The notes beneath the pieces are model-generated. The model did not search any database. It saw only the letters and a program-made list of their open reading frames with translations, and was not told the DNA's origin. Positions 9,190 to 18,597 of a stretch of DNA of 64,000 nt are shown here, piece after piece. This DNA comes from Rhodanobacter glycinis. Lineage in GTDB: Bacteria; Pseudomonadota; Gammaproteobacteria; Xanthomonadales; Rhodanobacteraceae. Both the position numbers and the translations under genes were made by a program. The stretch spans positions 588,964 to 652,963 of the forward strand of contig NZ_RCZB01000003.1 of NCBI RefSeq assembly GCF_006438785.1, given 5' to 3'. Positions within the stretch are counted from its first letter, which is position 1, and each line of letters begins with the position of its first letter.

Positions 9190-9668
9190 ATGCGGGCCTG
9201 CGCCAGCACGTGACGGCCAGCCATCGCGACCGTGTGTTGCGCGCGCTGGGTGTGACGCCATGGGTGCGGCGTGTGCCGGCGGATATTGCCGAACCCGCAC
9301 CGCCTGCAACGGATCCGGACGAGGGAGTTGCCTGCGTGGTGGTTTTGCCGGAAGGCTGCAGCACGCGCGAACTCGATCTGCTGGGGCGCGCGCTCAACGC
9401 GTGCGGAGCCACGCTGGCGCGCGCGGCGCGCGTCACGGTGCGTGGCGGCCAACTCGCCGCAGGCGTGCCCGAGGCACGCGCCTATCTGGTGTTCGGCGAG
9501 GCGCAGGCGCATGCGCTGGGGCGCACGCTGCCGGCTGCGGCGATGCATCAGGCGCAGATCGTGCTGGCCGATGAACCGGCTCTGGTGCTGACCAGCGCTG
9601 GCGCCAAACGACGTCTGTGGAGCGCGTTGCGCAGCTTGCGCCGCACGCTGGCCACAGCGGGCAGCTAG
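9186..9668 (+). CDS. holD: Divergent DNA polymerase III psi subunit (HolD-like)
   Basis: A 160-residue protein. The N-terminal LGVTPWVRRVP matches the HolD motif LGITQWSLRRP that binds the chi subunit, and the C-terminal helix (SAGAKRRLWSALRSLRR) resembles the HolD end. Between them lies an alpha/beta domain with the expected VVVLPE strand. In enterobacteria holD directly precedes rimI, and here rimI follows 5 bases after the stop, which strongly supports the call. HolD links the clamp loader to HolC and SSB. Conservation of this subunit is low, so annotation pipelines usually call it hypothetical. Confidence 0.65.
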   Translation: MNAGLRQHVTASHRDRVLRALGVTPWVRRVPADIAEPAPPATDPDEGVACVVVLPEGCSTRELDLLGRALNACGATLARAARVTVRGGQLAAGVPEARAYLVFGEAQAHALGRTLPAAAMHQAQIVLADEPALVLTSAGAKRRLWSALRSLRRTLATAGS

Positions 9669-9673
9669 CCGCG

Positions 9674-10156
9674 ATGGTCGCGGTCATCAAGCCGGTGATC
9701 CAGGTGCGCGGCATGCGCACCGAGGATCTGGCCACGGTCAGCACCATGGAAAACATCTCCTACGACTTCCCGTGGTCGGCCGGCATCTTCAGCGACTGCG
9801 TGAAAGCAGGGCATCCGTGCTGGGTACTTTGTGTCGATTCGGTGGTTGCCGGGTACGGCATTCTGTCGATGGGTGCAGGCGAGGCGCACGTACTGAACCT
9901 CTGCATCGGGCCGGATTATCGCGGCCGCGGGCTGGGCCGGCACCTGCTGGTCCGGCTGCTGGACATCGCGCGCTGGAATGGCGCGGAGCGGGTATTTCTC
10001 GAAGTACGCCCGTCCAATCCGCTGGCTAAGGCGCTGTATGAGTCGGTGGGGTTCAGCGAGATCGGGCGGCGGCCGCGGTATTACCCGGCGCGGAATGGAC
10101 GCGAAGATGCGATCGTGATGGCCCTCGATATGGCCGAAGGCCATATCGAGAAATAG
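9674..10156 (+). CDS. rimI: Ribosomal protein S18 alanine N-acetyltransferase
   Basis: A 160-residue GNAT acetyltransferase that acetylates the N-terminal alanine of ribosomal protein S18. The acetyl-CoA loop is seen as DYRGRGLGRHLL (Q/R-x-x-G-x-G/A), followed by the RimI-typical FLEVRPSNPLAKALYESVGF. The ATG at 9674 is chosen because it comes directly after the holD stop; the frame is open further up inside holD. The last codons are part of a long perfect hairpin. Confidence 0.9.
   Translation: MVAVIKPVIQVRGMRTEDLATVSTMENISYDFPWSAGIFSDCVKAGHPCWVLCVDSVVAGYGILSMGAGEAHVLNLCIGPDYRGRGLGRHLLVRLLDIARWNGAERVFLEVRPSNPLAKALYESVGFSEIGRRPRYYPARNGREDAIVMALDMAEGHIEK
10124..10150 (+). terminator. Perfect hairpin spanning the rimI 3' end
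   Basis: CTCGATATGGCC (10124-10135) and GGCCATATCGAG (10139-10150) are exact inverted repeats around GAA, ending just before the last two codons of rimI. There is no T-run after it, so it may act as an mRNA-stabilising or pausing hairpin rather than an intrinsic terminator. valS converges from the other side. Confidence 0.45.
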
Positions 10157-10234
10157 GTAAAGGCGCCCTTGATCTTTCGCTCCGGACGCGGCAGGGCGGA
10201 ACGTGTAGTCGGCAAATCCGCGAGATACCGAACG

Positions 10235-13078
10235 TCAGCCCAGCTTCTGCGCCTGCTCACGCAGTGCCATCAAGGTGGTGTTCCAGTCGGTGATGCGTTG
10301 ACGTTCCTGGACGACGACCTCGGCGGGAGCGTTGGCGACGAAGTTGGCGTTGCCCAGTTTGCCTTCGCACTTCTTGATCTCGACTTCGATGCGGCTGATT
10401 TCCTTGGCCAGACGCGTCTTCTCGGCGCCGAGGTCGATCAGGCCGGCGAGCGGGATCATCACGCGCAGCGTGCCGACCACGGCCGCGGCGGCGGCCGGTT
10501 CGTCGGTGCCGGCTTCGATCCATTGCGGGGCTTCGGTGCGGGCGAGGAAGGCGATCTGGGCGGCGAATTTCGCCACGCGGGCGCGATCGCTGGCGTCGCC
10601 GTCGGCGAGCAGCAACGGGATCGTCCTGGCGGGCGAGATGTTCATCTCGGAGCGGATCTTGCGAATGCCGCTCAGCACGTTCTTGAACCACTCGATTTCG
10701 GCTGTCGCCGCGTCATCGGCAGCGATCTCGTCGGCACACGGCCACGGCCGCTGCATCAAGCTGTTTTCGGTGAGGGCGAGTTTGGGTGCCACCGACTGCC
10801 AGATCTCTTCGGTGATGAACGGGATCACGGGGTGCAGCGCGCGCAGCACACTTTCCAGCACCACCAGCAAGGTGTGTCGCGTCGATGCGGCGGCGACGGC
10901 ATCCTCACCGTTCAAGGCCGGCTTGGCCAGTTCGAGGAACCAGTCGCACAGCTCGTTCCAGGTGAACTCATAGAGCGCTTGTGCGAGGTGATCGAAGCGA
11001 TAGCTGATGAAATGCTTTTCGACTTCGCCGAGCGTCTGTTTCAAACGAGTGAGAATCCAGCGTTCCGCCTCGGTCACTGGCGCACCAGTGGGTGCCGCGA
11101 CCTCACCTTCCGGTCCGCTCTCGTCCGGCATGTTCATCAACACAAATCGCGCCGCGTTCCACAGCTTGTTGCAGAACGCCTTGTAGCCTTCGGCGCGCTT
11201 GATGTCGAAGTTGATCGTGCGGCTGTAGCTGGCCAGCGCGGCGAAGGTGAAGCGCAGCGCGTCGGTACCGATCGCCGGGATGCCGTCGGGGTAATCCTTG
11301 CGCACGCGCTTCTCGACCTTCTCGCGCACTTGCGGAATCAGCAGCGACTTGGTGGATTTCGCCACCAGCGGCTCCAGCTCGATGCCGTCGATCAGGTCCA
11401 GCGGGTCCAGCGTGTTGCCCTTGGACTTGGACATCTTCTGGCCTTCCGCATCGCGCACGATCGCGTTGATGTAGACCTCACGGAACGGTACCTGGCCGGT
11501 GAAATACTTGGTCGCCATCACCATGCGCGCGACCCAGAAGAAGATGATGTCGAAACCGGTGACCAGCACCGCGCTGGGCAGGAATATCTTGTCCTGCTCC
11601 CAGTTCGCCACAACTTCGCCGCGCTCGTTCTTCACTGGACCATTCGCCGGCCAGCCCAACGTGGAGAACGGCCACAGCGCCGAGCTGAACCAGGTGTCGA
11701 GCACGTCGTCGTCCTGGCGCAGCGCGCCGACCGGCGCGGCAGTGGCGGACTTGCGTGCATCGGCCTCGTCCTCGCCCACGAAGATATTGCCGGCCTCGTC
11801 GTACCACGCCGGAATGCGATGCCCCCACCACAGCTGGCGGCTGATGCACCAGTCCTGGATGTTGTCCAGCCACTGCGTGTAGGTGGTGGCCCAGTTCTCC
11901 GGCACGAAGGTGATTTCGCCCGAACGCACCGCATCCAGCGCCGGCTGGGTGATCGCCTGGCGGCCGCCCGGACGTCCATCGGCCAGCGTGTCGGAGGTGA
12001 GGTCGACGAACCACTGGTCGGTCAGCATCGGCTCGATCACCGCGTCCGAGCGATCGCTCACCGGCACCTGCAATTTGTGCGGTTTGGTCTCGACCAGCAG
12101 GCCGGCGGCTTCGAGATCGGCCAGCACGCGCTTGCGCGCGTCGTAGCGGTCCAGCCCGCGATACTTTTCTGGTGCGTTGTCGTTGACCTTGGCGGCCAGC
12201 GTGAAGATGGTGATCGGTGCCAGCTTGTGGCGCTGGCCGATCGCGTAGTCGTTGAAATCGTGTGCCGGGGTGATTTTCACGCAGCCGGTGCCGAAATCCT
12301 TGTCGACATAGTCGTCGGCAATGACGGGAACAAGCCGGTCGGTGAGCGGCAGCATCAGCATCTTGCCGACCAGATGCGCGTAACGCTCGTCTTCCGGATG
12401 CACCGCCACGGCGACGTCGCCCAGCATGGTCTCGGGACGCGTGGTGGCCACAACCATGCTCTCGTCGCTGCCCACGACCGGGTAGCGGATCGACCACATA
12501 TGCCCGTCGCGCTCGACGTTGTTCACTTCCAGATCGGACACGGCAGTACCCAGCACCGGGTCCCAGTTCACCAGCCGGTTGCCGCGATAGATCAGCCCCG
12601 CGCGATACCAGTCGATGAAGACCTTTTGCACCGCGGCGGACAGACCCGGATCCATGGTGAAGCGCTCGCGCGACCAGTCGGCGGCGGCGCCGATGCGGCG
12701 CATCTGGTTGGTGATGGTGGAGCCGGACTCCTCCTTCCATTTCCACACGCGCTCGACGAACGCATCGCGCCCGAGGTCATGCCGCGTCTTGTCCTCGACC
12801 GCCAGCTGGTTCTCCACGATCTTCTGCGTGGCGATGCCGGCATGATCGGTGCCGACCTGCCACAGGGTGTTCATGCCGCGCATGCGCTGGTAGCGCACCA
12901 GCATGTCCATCACCGTCTGCTGGAACGCATGGCCCATGTGCAGCGTGCCGGTGACATTCGGCGGCGGCAGCAGGATGCAATACGGCTCGCCCTTGCCCGA
13001 CGGCTGGAACGCGCCGCTGGCTTCCCAGCGCTCGTACCACTTCGACTCGATCTGGGCGGGTTCGAAACTCTTTTCCAT
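10235..13078 (-). CDS. valS: Valyl-tRNA synthetase
   Basis: A 947-residue class I aminoacyl-tRNA synthetase that charges tRNA-Val (E. coli 951). The HIGH motif is in [15 protein letters not shown] near residue 45, KMSKS in [14 protein letters not shown] near residue 555, a CP1 editing domain lies between, and a C-terminal tRNA-binding coiled coil ends the protein. The start at 13078 ([11 protein letters not shown]) matches the family N-terminus; the frame runs 50 codons further upstream without similarity. There is no clear ribosome site; a 12-base palindrome lies just upstream. Confidence 0.97.
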   Translation of the reverse strand: MEKSFEPAQIESKWYERWEASGAFQPSGKGEPYCILLPPPNVTGTLHMGHAFQQTVMDMLVRYQRMRGMNTLWQVGTDHAGIATQKIVENQLAVEDKTRHDLGRDAFVERVWKWKEESGSTITNQMRRIGAAADWSRERFTMDPGLSAAVQKVFIDWYRAGLIYRGNRLVNWDPVLGTAVSDLEVNNVERDGHMWSIRYPVVGSDESMVVATTRPETMLGDVAVAVHPEDERYAHLVGKMLMLPLTDRLVPVIADDYVDKDFGTGCVKITPAHDFNDYAIGQRHKLAPITIFTLAAKVNDNAPEKYRGLDRYDARKRVLADLEAAGLLVETKPHKLQVPVSDRSDAVIEPMLTDQWFVDLTSDTLADGRPGGRQAITQPALDAVRSGEITFVPENWATTYTQWLDNIQDWCISRQLWWGHRIPAWYDEAGNIFVGEDEADARKSATAAPVGALRQDDDVLDTWFSSALWPFSTLGWPANGPVKNERGEVVANWEQDKIFLPSAVLVTGFDIIFFWVARMVMATKYFTGQVPFREVYINAIVRDAEGQKMSKSKGNTLDPLDLIDGIELEPLVAKSTKSLLIPQVREKVEKRVRKDYPDGIPAIGTDALRFTFAALASYSRTINFDIKRAEGYKAFCNKLWNAARFVLMNMPDESGPEGEVAAPTGAPVTEAERWILTRLKQTLGEVEKHFISYRFDHLAQALYEFTWNELCDWFLELAKPALNGEDAVAAASTRHTLLVVLESVLRALHPVIPFITEEIWQSVAPKLALTENSLMQRPWPCADEIAADDAATAEIEWFKNVLSGIRKIRSEMNISPARTIPLLLADGDASDRARVAKFAAQIAFLARTEAPQWIEAGTDEPAAAAAVVGTLRVMIPLAGLIDLGAEKTRLAKEISRIEVEIKKCEGKLGNANFVANAPAEVVVQERQRITDWNTTLMALREQAQKLG

Positions 13079-13090
13079 CAGGGGCTCGCG

Positions 13091-13102
13091 ATGGCGCGCC
13101 AT
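13091..13102 (-). promoter_or_regulatory. Palindrome ahead of the valS start
   Basis: ATGGCGCGCCAT is a perfect 12-base palindrome 12 bases upstream of the valS start codon. It could fold in the leader RNA or be a DNA-binding site; there is no further evidence for either. Confidence 0.25.
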
Positions 13103-13194
13103 GGGCGCGCGCGGTGGTTGGTGGCGTGAACGGGGAATTGTACGGGGAGGGGCCGCGAGGCCCAAGCGGCAGGCGGCGAAGACGGCTTGCCACA

Positions 13195-13450
13195 CGGAAA
13201 GACCCGTCCGTCGCGAAAAAAGACCCATGCGCGGGACGGTGGTGCCCCAAACGCCGCTCCATTCGAGTCACGCCCGCGCCGAGCAGCCCCAATCGCGGGT
13301 CTTTTTGCATGGCGTGTGGGTCATGCCGCTTCGAGCGCGGGACTTTTTCGTCGCCGCCTGGGGCTCCGGGGAGTCGTGCGTGGGTCTTTTTGGGCGGTGC
13401 GTGGGTCTTTCTTGTCGGAGGCCGGGTCTTTTTGTCGCGCGGTCGGGACT
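13195..13450. repeat. Array of ~21-nt period built on GGGTCTTTTT, with inverted copies
   Basis: Direct copies of a GGGTCTTTTT-like core begin near 13297, 13338, 13382, 13402 and 13423, with degenerate units at about 13317, 13360 and 13444 that keep the 20-22 base spacing. Two inverted copies (GAAAGACCC ending 13205 and AAAAAAGACCC ending 13226) are also spaced by exactly 21 bases. The two arms could pair in RNA. I do not recognise the family. Confidence 0.7.
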
Positions 13451-13511
13451 CCGGAGGCGGCTGCTGCGATCTGTCCGCCTGCGCAGCCCGCAGCCGTAGC
13501 CCGGCCTCGGC

Positions 13512-13862
13512 CTAGAGCAACTCGATGCCGAACCGTCGCACCACCAGCGCAAACAGCCAGAAACACACCACGGTGATCACCACGCAAGCCAGCAGCGTCG
13601 GCCAGAAGCCCAGGCGCGGCAGCAGCACGGGAAAGGCCAGGAACATCGGCAGCGTCGGCACCACGTACCAGAACGTGTACCAGGCGTGATTGGCGATCTT
13701 CACCTGCGGCTGGCGTTCGACGTACAGCCAGATCAGCGCCAGCACGGTGACCAGCGGCAGCGCCGCGAACAGGCCGCCGAGACGGTCGCTGCGTTTGGCG
13801 ACTTCGGAGACGAGCACGACGACGGCCGCGGTGATCAGGTACTTGGTGACTAGCCATCCCAT
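13512..13862 (-). CDS. DUF3147 family membrane protein
   Basis: A 116-residue protein with four predicted membrane helices and little else. The N-terminal pattern (KYLITAAVVVLVSEVAKRSDRLGGL, split here by residues 7-31) and the following LPLVTVLALIWLYVE are typical of DUF3147. Its function is unknown. It follows hemE by 23 bases and ends the leftward aroK operon. Confidence 0.75.
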   Translation of the reverse strand: MGWLVTKYLITAAVVVLVSEVAKRSDRLGGLFAALPLVTVLALIWLYVERQPQVKIANHAWYTFWYVVPTLPMFLAFPVLLPRLGFWPTLLACVVITVVCFWLFALVVRRFGIELL

Positions 13863-13885
13863 CGGTCGACTCCCTGGAGCGTTGC

Positions 13886-14956
13886 TCAGTTGCCGCGCAG
13901 GATGCGCCCGTAGGCGTGCACTTCGTCCACCAGCACTTTGACATGCTCCGGATCGACTTCCGGCGTGATGCCGTGACCGAGGTTGAACACGTGGCCGGGG
14001 TGGTTGCCGTAGCTGTCGAGCACGGCGCGGGCCTCGCGGCGGATCACATCGGGGCTGGCGCGCATCACCGCCGGGTCGAGGTTGCCTTGCAAGGCGACCT
14101 TGCCTGCCACGGCGCGACGGGCATCGGCCAGATCCATCGTCCAGTCGACGCCGAGCGCGGTGCAGCCGGTGTCGGCCATTTCCGCCAGATGCTGGCCGGC
14201 GCCCTTGGAGAACAGGATTACCGGCAGCTCGCGGGCGTGCGGGTCGGCCTTCAGCGCCTCGACCACGCGCGCCATGTAGCGCAGCGAGAATTCGCGGAAC
14301 GCCGCGGGGCCGAGCAGGCCGCCCCAGGTGTCGAAGATCATCAGCGCCTGCGCGCCGGCGGCGGCCTGGGCGATCAGGTAGTGCGCGACGGACTGCGCCA
14401 GCGTGTCGAGTAGCTGATGCGCAAGTTTCGGTTCGTTCCAGCACATCGCCTTGAGCGTGGCGAAATCCTTCGAGCCCTGGCCTTCGACCATGTAGCAGGC
14501 CAGCGTCCACGGGCTGCCGGAGAAGCCGATCAACGGCACGCGGCCGTGCAGCTCCCGACGGATCAGGCGCACGGCGTCCATCACGTAGCGCAGTTCGCCG
14601 TCCATGTCGGGCACGGCAAGCTTGGCAATATCGGCTGCCGTGCGTACCGGATGCGCGAACTGCGGGCCTTCGCCCTGCGCAAACGACAGGCCCAGCCCCA
14701 TCGCATCGGGAATGGTGAGGATGTCGGAGAACAGGATCGCCGCATCGAGCTCGAAGCGTTCCAGCGGCTGCAGGGTGACCTCGCAGGCGAACTCGGGGTT
14801 CTGCGCCAGGCCCATGAAGCTGCCGGCGCGCTCGCGCGTAGCGCGGTATTCCGGCAGATAGCGGCCGGCCTGGCGCATCACCCAGATCGGCGTGGTGTCG
14901 GTGGGTTCGCGGCGCAGCGCGCGCAGGAAGCGATCATTCTTCAGCGGGGTATTCAT
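13886..14956 (-). CDS. hemE: Uroporphyrinogen decarboxylase
   Basis: A 356-residue cytosolic enzyme that removes four carboxyl groups from uroporphyrinogen III to give coproporphyrinogen III in haem synthesis. Both family signatures are visible: [16 protein letters not shown] near residue 27 (substrate-binding Arg residues) and [16 protein letters not shown] near residue 140. The start at 14956 ([14 protein letters not shown]) matches the family. It begins 4 bases after the WGR gene stop, so the two are probably translated together. Confidence 0.96.
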   Translation of the reverse strand: MNTPLKNDRFLRALRREPTDTTPIWVMRQAGRYLPEYRATRERAGSFMGLAQNPEFACEVTLQPLERFELDAAILFSDILTIPDAMGLGLSFAQGEGPQFAHPVRTAADIAKLAVPDMDGELRYVMDAVRLIRRELHGRVPLIGFSGSPWTLACYMVEGQGSKDFATLKAMCWNEPKLAHQLLDTLAQSVAHYLIAQAAAGAQALMIFDTWGGLLGPAAFREFSLRYMARVVEALKADPHARELPVILFSKGAGQHLAEMADTGCTALGVDWTMDLADARRAVAGKVALQGNLDPAVMRASPDVIRREARAVLDSYGNHPGHVFNLGHGITPEVDPEHVKVLVDEVHAYGRILRGN

Positions 14957-14960
14957 CAAA

Positions 14961-15221
14961 TCAACGTCCGTACGGGCCTTCGAGGCCTTGGGCAAACATC
15001 AGGCGGAAACCGCGCTTGAGCTGGGCATCGCGTGCTTTCTCGAACGCACTGACCGCCTCGTCGCGTTCCAGGAACTGCTCGCGCTTCATCGTCGCGCGGC
15101 CGCCCTGGGTGCCGGATTCGCGATACAGCGTCCAGCCGCCGAGCAGATCCTGCTCCAGCGTGATCTGGACGTAGCGGGGTGCCTCGGTGCTGCCGGGCAC
15201 GGTTTGCAGATAGAGGCGCAT
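14961..15221 (-). CDS. Small WGR-domain protein
   Basis: An 86-residue protein consisting almost only of a WGR domain ([15 protein letters not shown]; here the Trp-Gly-Arg core is degenerate). WGR domains bind DNA ends or nucleic acid in PARP and other proteins; stand-alone versions in proteobacteria have no settled function. The start at 15221 is chosen as the ATG where domain similarity begins. It lies between aroB and hemE in a leftward operon. Confidence 0.7.
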   Translation of the reverse strand: MRLYLQTVPGSTEAPRYVQITLEQDLLGGWTLYRESGTQGGRATMKREQFLERDEAVSAFEKARDAQLKRGFRLMFAQGLEGPYGR

Positions 15222-15315
15222 GGGTTCCGGAGGGACTGTGCGGCACGCCGCAAACTTGGGCATTCTAGAAGGCTGGCGGCCGGGTAGCGAGGGCGCCGGT
15301 GACGCAGGGGATCGA

Positions 15316-16413
15316 TCAGTGCCCGGTGGCCGCCTGCAGCACGGCCAGTACATCGGCTTCAGCGACGCCCGCGACAATCTCGGCGCGACCGATGCCGCGC
15401 CACAGGATCAGCCGCAACACGCCGGCGGTGTTCTTCTTGTCCAGCCGCATCAGCGCAAGCAATTGCTGCGCCTCCATGCCGGGCGGAATCGCTGTGGGCA
15501 AGCCGAGTTTTTCCAGCAGTCGCTGCAATCGTGAAGTGTCGGCGGCAACGCTCATGCCCAGCCGCTCGGACAACTGTGCGGCCAGCCGCATGCCGATCGC
15601 CACGCCTTCGCCGTGCAGCAGGGTGGTGTAGTGGCCGGCAGTCTCGAGCGCATGACCGAAGGTGTGGCCGAGATTGAGCAGGGCGCGTTCGCCCTGTTCG
15701 GTTTCGTCGCGGGCGACCACGCCGGCCTTGTAGCGCACCTTGCGCGCGATCGCTTCCAGCACGGCGGCGGGGTCGCGTGCGGCAAGTGCATCGGCGTGCT
15801 GTTCCAGCCAGACGAAGAATGGCTCGTCGCCGATCGCCGCGCCCTTGATCACTTCGGCTAAACCGGCGTGGTATTCGCGCTCGGGCAGGGTGGCCAGGGT
15901 GTCGATGTCCGCGATCACCGCGCGCGGCTGATGGAACGCGCCGGCGAGGTTCTTGCCGACGGGCAGGTTGACGCCGGTCTTGCCGCCGACCGAGGAGTCG
16001 ACCATCGCCAGCAAGGTGGTCGGCATCTGGATGAAGTCGATGCCGCGCATCCAGCACGCCGCACTGAAGCCGGCCAGGTCACCGACCACGCCGCCGCCGA
16101 GCGCGATCACGCAGGCGTCGCGGGTGGCGCCGAGCTGGCCCAGCGCTTCCAGTGCGCGGCCGACGTTGGCGAAACTCTTGTGCGCCTCACCATCGTCGAG
16201 CAGGAACGACGACCACTTCAGACCGTCCAGTCCTGCCTCGATGCACGGCAGGTACAGCGGCGCCACCGTGGTGTTGCTGATCACCAGCGCGTGCCGGCCG
16301 CGCAGCATCGCGCGCCAGCGTGCGTGGTCGGCGAGCAGGCCGCTGCCGATCCACACCGGATAGCTGCGCTGGCCGAGCGCGACGGTGATGGTCTGGAGTG
16401 CGGGGTTGTTCAT
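15316..16413 (-). CDS. aroB: 3-dehydroquinate synthase
   Basis: A 365-residue NAD- and metal-dependent enzyme of the shikimate pathway that cyclises DAHP to 3-dehydroquinate. The family core is visible: DDGEAHKSF near residue 70, [13 protein letters not shown] near 100, and [23 protein letters not shown] near 140 (23 residues, quoted here in pieces as SVGGKTGVN and [11 protein letters not shown]), plus the metal-binding GHTFGHALE. Its start codon overlaps the aroK stop (ATGA), the usual aroKB arrangement. Confidence 0.96.
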   Translation of the reverse strand: MNNPALQTITVALGQRSYPVWIGSGLLADHARWRAMLRGRHALVISNTTVAPLYLPCIEAGLDGLKWSSFLLDDGEAHKSFANVGRALEALGQLGATRDACVIALGGGVVGDLAGFSAACWMRGIDFIQMPTTLLAMVDSSVGGKTGVNLPVGKNLAGAFHQPRAVIADIDTLATLPEREYHAGLAEVIKGAAIGDEPFFVWLEQHADALAARDPAAVLEAIARKVRYKAGVVARDETEQGERALLNLGHTFGHALETAGHYTTLLHGEGVAIGMRLAAQLSERLGMSVAADTSRLQRLLEKLGLPTAIPPGMEAQQLLALMRLDKKNTAGVLRLILWRGIGRAEIVAGVAEADVLAVLQAATGH

Positions 16414-16967
16414 GCGTTCTGCCGGGGCCATGCGGTGGGTTGGCGCTGCCAGTGACGGTCGATCAGCGCGATGCAGCGTTCGCTGGCGGCGGCGACGCTG
16501 CCGTGCTCGCCGGGCACGGCGAGGTCGGCGAGTTCGCGATAGATCGGCTCGCGGACCTGCGCCATCGCCTGCAATCGCTCGTGCCGGTTCGGTACCGCCA
16601 GTAGCGGACGGCGATGGTCGCGTTCCAGCCGTTCCAGCTGTTGCTCGATCGTGGTCTGCAGCCACACCACGTAGCCGCGCTCGCCCAACTGCTGGCGATT
16701 GTGCTCGGCCAGCACGGCGCCGGCGCCGGTGGCCAGCAGCACGCCGCGACGGCTGCTGAACTCGTCCAGCAGCGCACTTTCGCGCTGGCGGAAACCGGCC
16801 TCACCCTCGATCTCGAACACGGTGTTCACGTCCACTCCGCAATGGCGTTCGATCTCCTGATCGAGATCGACGAACGGGAGTCCATAATGCGTGGCAAGAC
16901 GACGTCCGATCGAGGTCTTGCCGGCACCGGTCGGACCGATGATGAACAGGTTGAGCGACGGATTCAT
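16410..16967 (-). CDS. aroK: Shikimate kinase
   Basis: A 185-residue P-loop kinase phosphorylating shikimate. The Walker A motif is [15 protein letters not shown] near residue 11, followed by the shikimate-binding DLDQEIE and later FRQRES and ATGAGAVL. The ATG at 16967 is chosen; a TTG two codons up is possible. It is the first gene of the leftward operon and lies 46 bases from a divergent SDR gene, so both promoters are in that short gap. Confidence 0.94.
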   Translation of the reverse strand: MNPSLNLFIIGPTGAGKTSIGRRLATHYGLPFVDLDQEIERHCGVDVNTVFEIEGEAGFRQRESALLDEFSSRRGVLLATGAGAVLAEHNRQQLGERGYVVWLQTTIEQQLERLERDHRRPLLAVPNRHERLQAMAQVREPIYRELADLAVPGEHGSVAAASERCIALIDRHWQRQPTAWPRQNA

Positions 16968-17013
16968 GGGCAAATGCTAACAGGGCGGGTATGGCGCCTG
17001 TGGGGAGTATGCG

Positions 17014-17850
17014 GTGGTGAGCGAACGGGTGTTGCTGGCAGGCTGTGGCGACCTCGGTCGGCGCGTGGCGCAGCGACTGCTGGCGCGTGGCGATGAGGTA
17101 TGGGCACTGCGGCGTACGCCGCCAGCGCAGGATGACAGCGGCATCCGCTGGCTGCGTGGCGACCTGACCCTACCGGACAGCCTGGGCAGCCTGCCGCGCG
17201 GGATCACGCAATTGGTTTATTTGCCGACGCCGGATCGGCGCGAGCCGGCGGCGTACCGAGCCACGTTTCTGGACGGGCTGCGTCAGCTGCTCGATGCGCT
17301 CGGGCGAGCCACCTTGCAACGGGTATTGCTGGTGTCGTCCAGTGCGGTCTACGGCGAGCACGGCGGCGACTGGGTGGATGAAGGCACGCCGCCGGCGCCG
17401 CCCGGGTTCAATGGTGCGGTGTTGCTGGAGGCGGAACAATGGCTGGTCGCACAACCGGTCGCTTCAATCGTGTTGCGGCTGGCCGGGCTGTATGGCCCCG
17501 GCCGCACGCAACTGCTTGAGCGCCTGCGCGCGGGGCAGCTCAAGGTGCCGCGCCGCGTGCCGCACTGGGCCAATCGCATCCATGTCGACGATGCCGCTGC
17601 CGCGATCGTGCATCTGCTGTCACTGGCCGCCCCGCTGCCACTGTATGTCGGCGTGGACAGCATGCCGTTGCCGCTTGATGCGCTATACGACCATCTGGCC
17701 GGCTTGATCGGCGCCCCGCTGGCCGGCGACGGCCCCGCGCCGGCCGGGATCGGCAGCAAGCGGCTCAGCAATGCGCGGCTGCGCGCGAGCGGATTTGTGC
17801 CGCAATGGCAGGATGCACGCGATGGTTACGCGGCGCTGCTCGCTACCTGA
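17014..17850 (+). CDS. NAD(P)-binding sugar-epimerase-like (atypical SDR) protein
   Basis: A 278-residue protein with an N-terminal Rossmann motif [20 protein letters not shown] and a later SSSAVYG, as in atypical extended SDRs of the YeeZ type. No YxxxK catalytic pair is obvious (the Tyr is in VYGEHGG), so the reaction is unclear. The start is GTG at 17014 (or 17017), behind a GGGGAG ribosome site. It is divergent from aroK. Confidence 0.75.
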   Translation: MVSERVLLAGCGDLGRRVAQRLLARGDEVWALRRTPPAQDDSGIRWLRGDLTLPDSLGSLPRGITQLVYLPTPDRREPAAYRATFLDGLRQLLDALGRATLQRVLLVSSSAVYGEHGGDWVDEGTPPAPPGFNGAVLLEAEQWLVAQPVASIVLRLAGLYGPGRTQLLERLRAGQLKVPRRVPHWANRIHVDDAAAAIVHLLSLAAPLPLYVGVDSMPLPLDALYDHLAGLIGAPLAGDGPAPAGIGSKRLSNARLRASGFVPQWQDARDGYAALLAT

Positions 17851-17887
17851 ATCACCACCGTTGAATCACTCACCATGGAGAACTGAT

Positions 17888-18232
17888 ATGAGTCGCGCCG
17901 TTCCACATCATCAGGTCAGCACCAGCAACGAGATTCCCGGCTGCCGCATCGTGCGTTCGCTGGGTATCGTGCGTGGCATCACCGTGCGTTCGCGCAGCGT
18001 GGTCGGCAATCTCGGCGCAGCACTGCAGACCATCGTCGGCGGCAACATCTCGATCTACACCGAGCTGTGCGAGAAGGCACGCGAGGAAGCGTTCGAGCTG
18101 ATGCTGCAGCACGCCGCCGCCATGGGTGCAAACGGCGTGGTGGCGATGCGCTACGACGCCAACGAGGTCGCCCAGGGCGTCACCGAGGTACTCGCCTACG
18201 GCACGGCGGTGCAGGTCGAAGCGTCAACGTGA
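17888..18232 (+). CDS. YbjQ family protein (UPF0145)
   Basis: A 114-residue protein of the YbjQ/UPF0145 family, recognised by the [20 protein letters not shown] start of the domain and the Gly/Ala-rich C-terminal half ending in a strand (GTAVQVE). YbjQ proteins form pentamers; the label 'heavy-metal-binding' is an old name without firm support. The ATG at 17888 has GGAGAA at the right distance. It is followed by dodecin after 111 bases. Confidence 0.8.
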   Translation: MSRAVPHHQVSTSNEIPGCRIVRSLGIVRGITVRSRSVVGNLGAALQTIVGGNISIYTELCEKAREEAFELMLQHAAAMGANGVVAMRYDANEVAQGVTEVLAYGTAVQVEAST

Positions 18233-18343
18233 TGTGATTTTGCAGTGCGGCTTGTCCTGGCGCATGGCAGCGGGCCAGACTCGGCTTTCGGGGCGGGGGA
18301 AGCGCTGCGTGCCGCTTGCACGATTCCACAGGAGATTGACGCC

Positions 18344-18547
18344 ATGTCGGTAGCCAAGGTCATCGAAATCAATGCTTCGTCCGCCAAGGGCGTTGAAGAT
18401 GCCGTGCAACACGGTTTGCGCAAGGCCGCGGAGTCGGTGAAGAACATCAAGGGCGCCTGGGTCAACGAGATCAAGGTGGTCACGAAGGACGACGGCACGG
18501 TGACCGAGTGGCGCGTCAACATGAAGGTGAACTTCGTCGTCGATTGA
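18344..18547 (+). CDS. Dodecin (flavin-storage protein)
   Basis: A 67-residue protein with the dodecin beta-alpha-beta-beta fold: a first strand (AKVIEINA), a helix (EDAVQHGLRKAAESVKNI) and two long strands. The Trp at residue 39 in GAWVNE is the residue that stacks on the flavin ring in bacterial and archaeal dodecins. Dodecins assemble into 12-mers that bind FMN/riboflavin, sometimes CoA. AGGAGATTGACGCC precedes the ATG. Confidence 0.88.
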   Translation: MSVAKVIEINASSAKGVEDAVQHGLRKAAESVKNIKGAWVNEIKVVTKDDGTVTEWRVNMKVNFVVD

Positions 18548-18554
18548 GCAGGCA

Positions 18555-18593
18555 GGGGAGCGGGGCGCAGGAGTGCGAGGTTCCCCGTTCCCC
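18555..18593. terminator. Hairpin between convergent dodecin and kinase genes
   Basis: GGGGAGCGGGG (18555-18565) pairs with CCCCGTTCCCC (18583-18593), one G-T wobble, 17-base loop. It lies in the 50-base gap between two convergent genes. No T-run is present, so its efficiency is uncertain. Confidence 0.4.
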
Positions 18594-18597
18594 GACT

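Larger units (their letters stand above)
13079..13511. other. Intergenic region upstream of valS with periodic repeats
   Basis: These 433 bases separate valS from the DUF3147 gene, both leftward. All frames are widely open, but the translations are low-complexity and repeat with a seven-residue period, a by-product of the roughly 21-base DNA repeat rather than a sign of a gene. The valS leader with a perfect palindrome is at the left end. Confidence 0.6.

Noticed and set aside
10169..13129. A 986-codon open frame on the + strand opposite valS
   Set aside because: It mirrors the real valS gene; such antisense frames stay open by chance in GC-rich DNA with strong third-position bias. Its translation has no protein character.
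13195..13450. CRISPR-like array
   Set aside because: The repeat core is about 10 bases with degenerate surroundings at 21-base steps, without unique spacers of constant length, and no cas gene is near.
13114..13576. Possible small protein with heptad repeats (GLFxxxx/GSFxxxx) in the region upstream of valS
   Set aside because: All three frames of the strand show a seven-residue period, which is what a 21-base DNA repeat produces. No ribosome site or domain supports translation.
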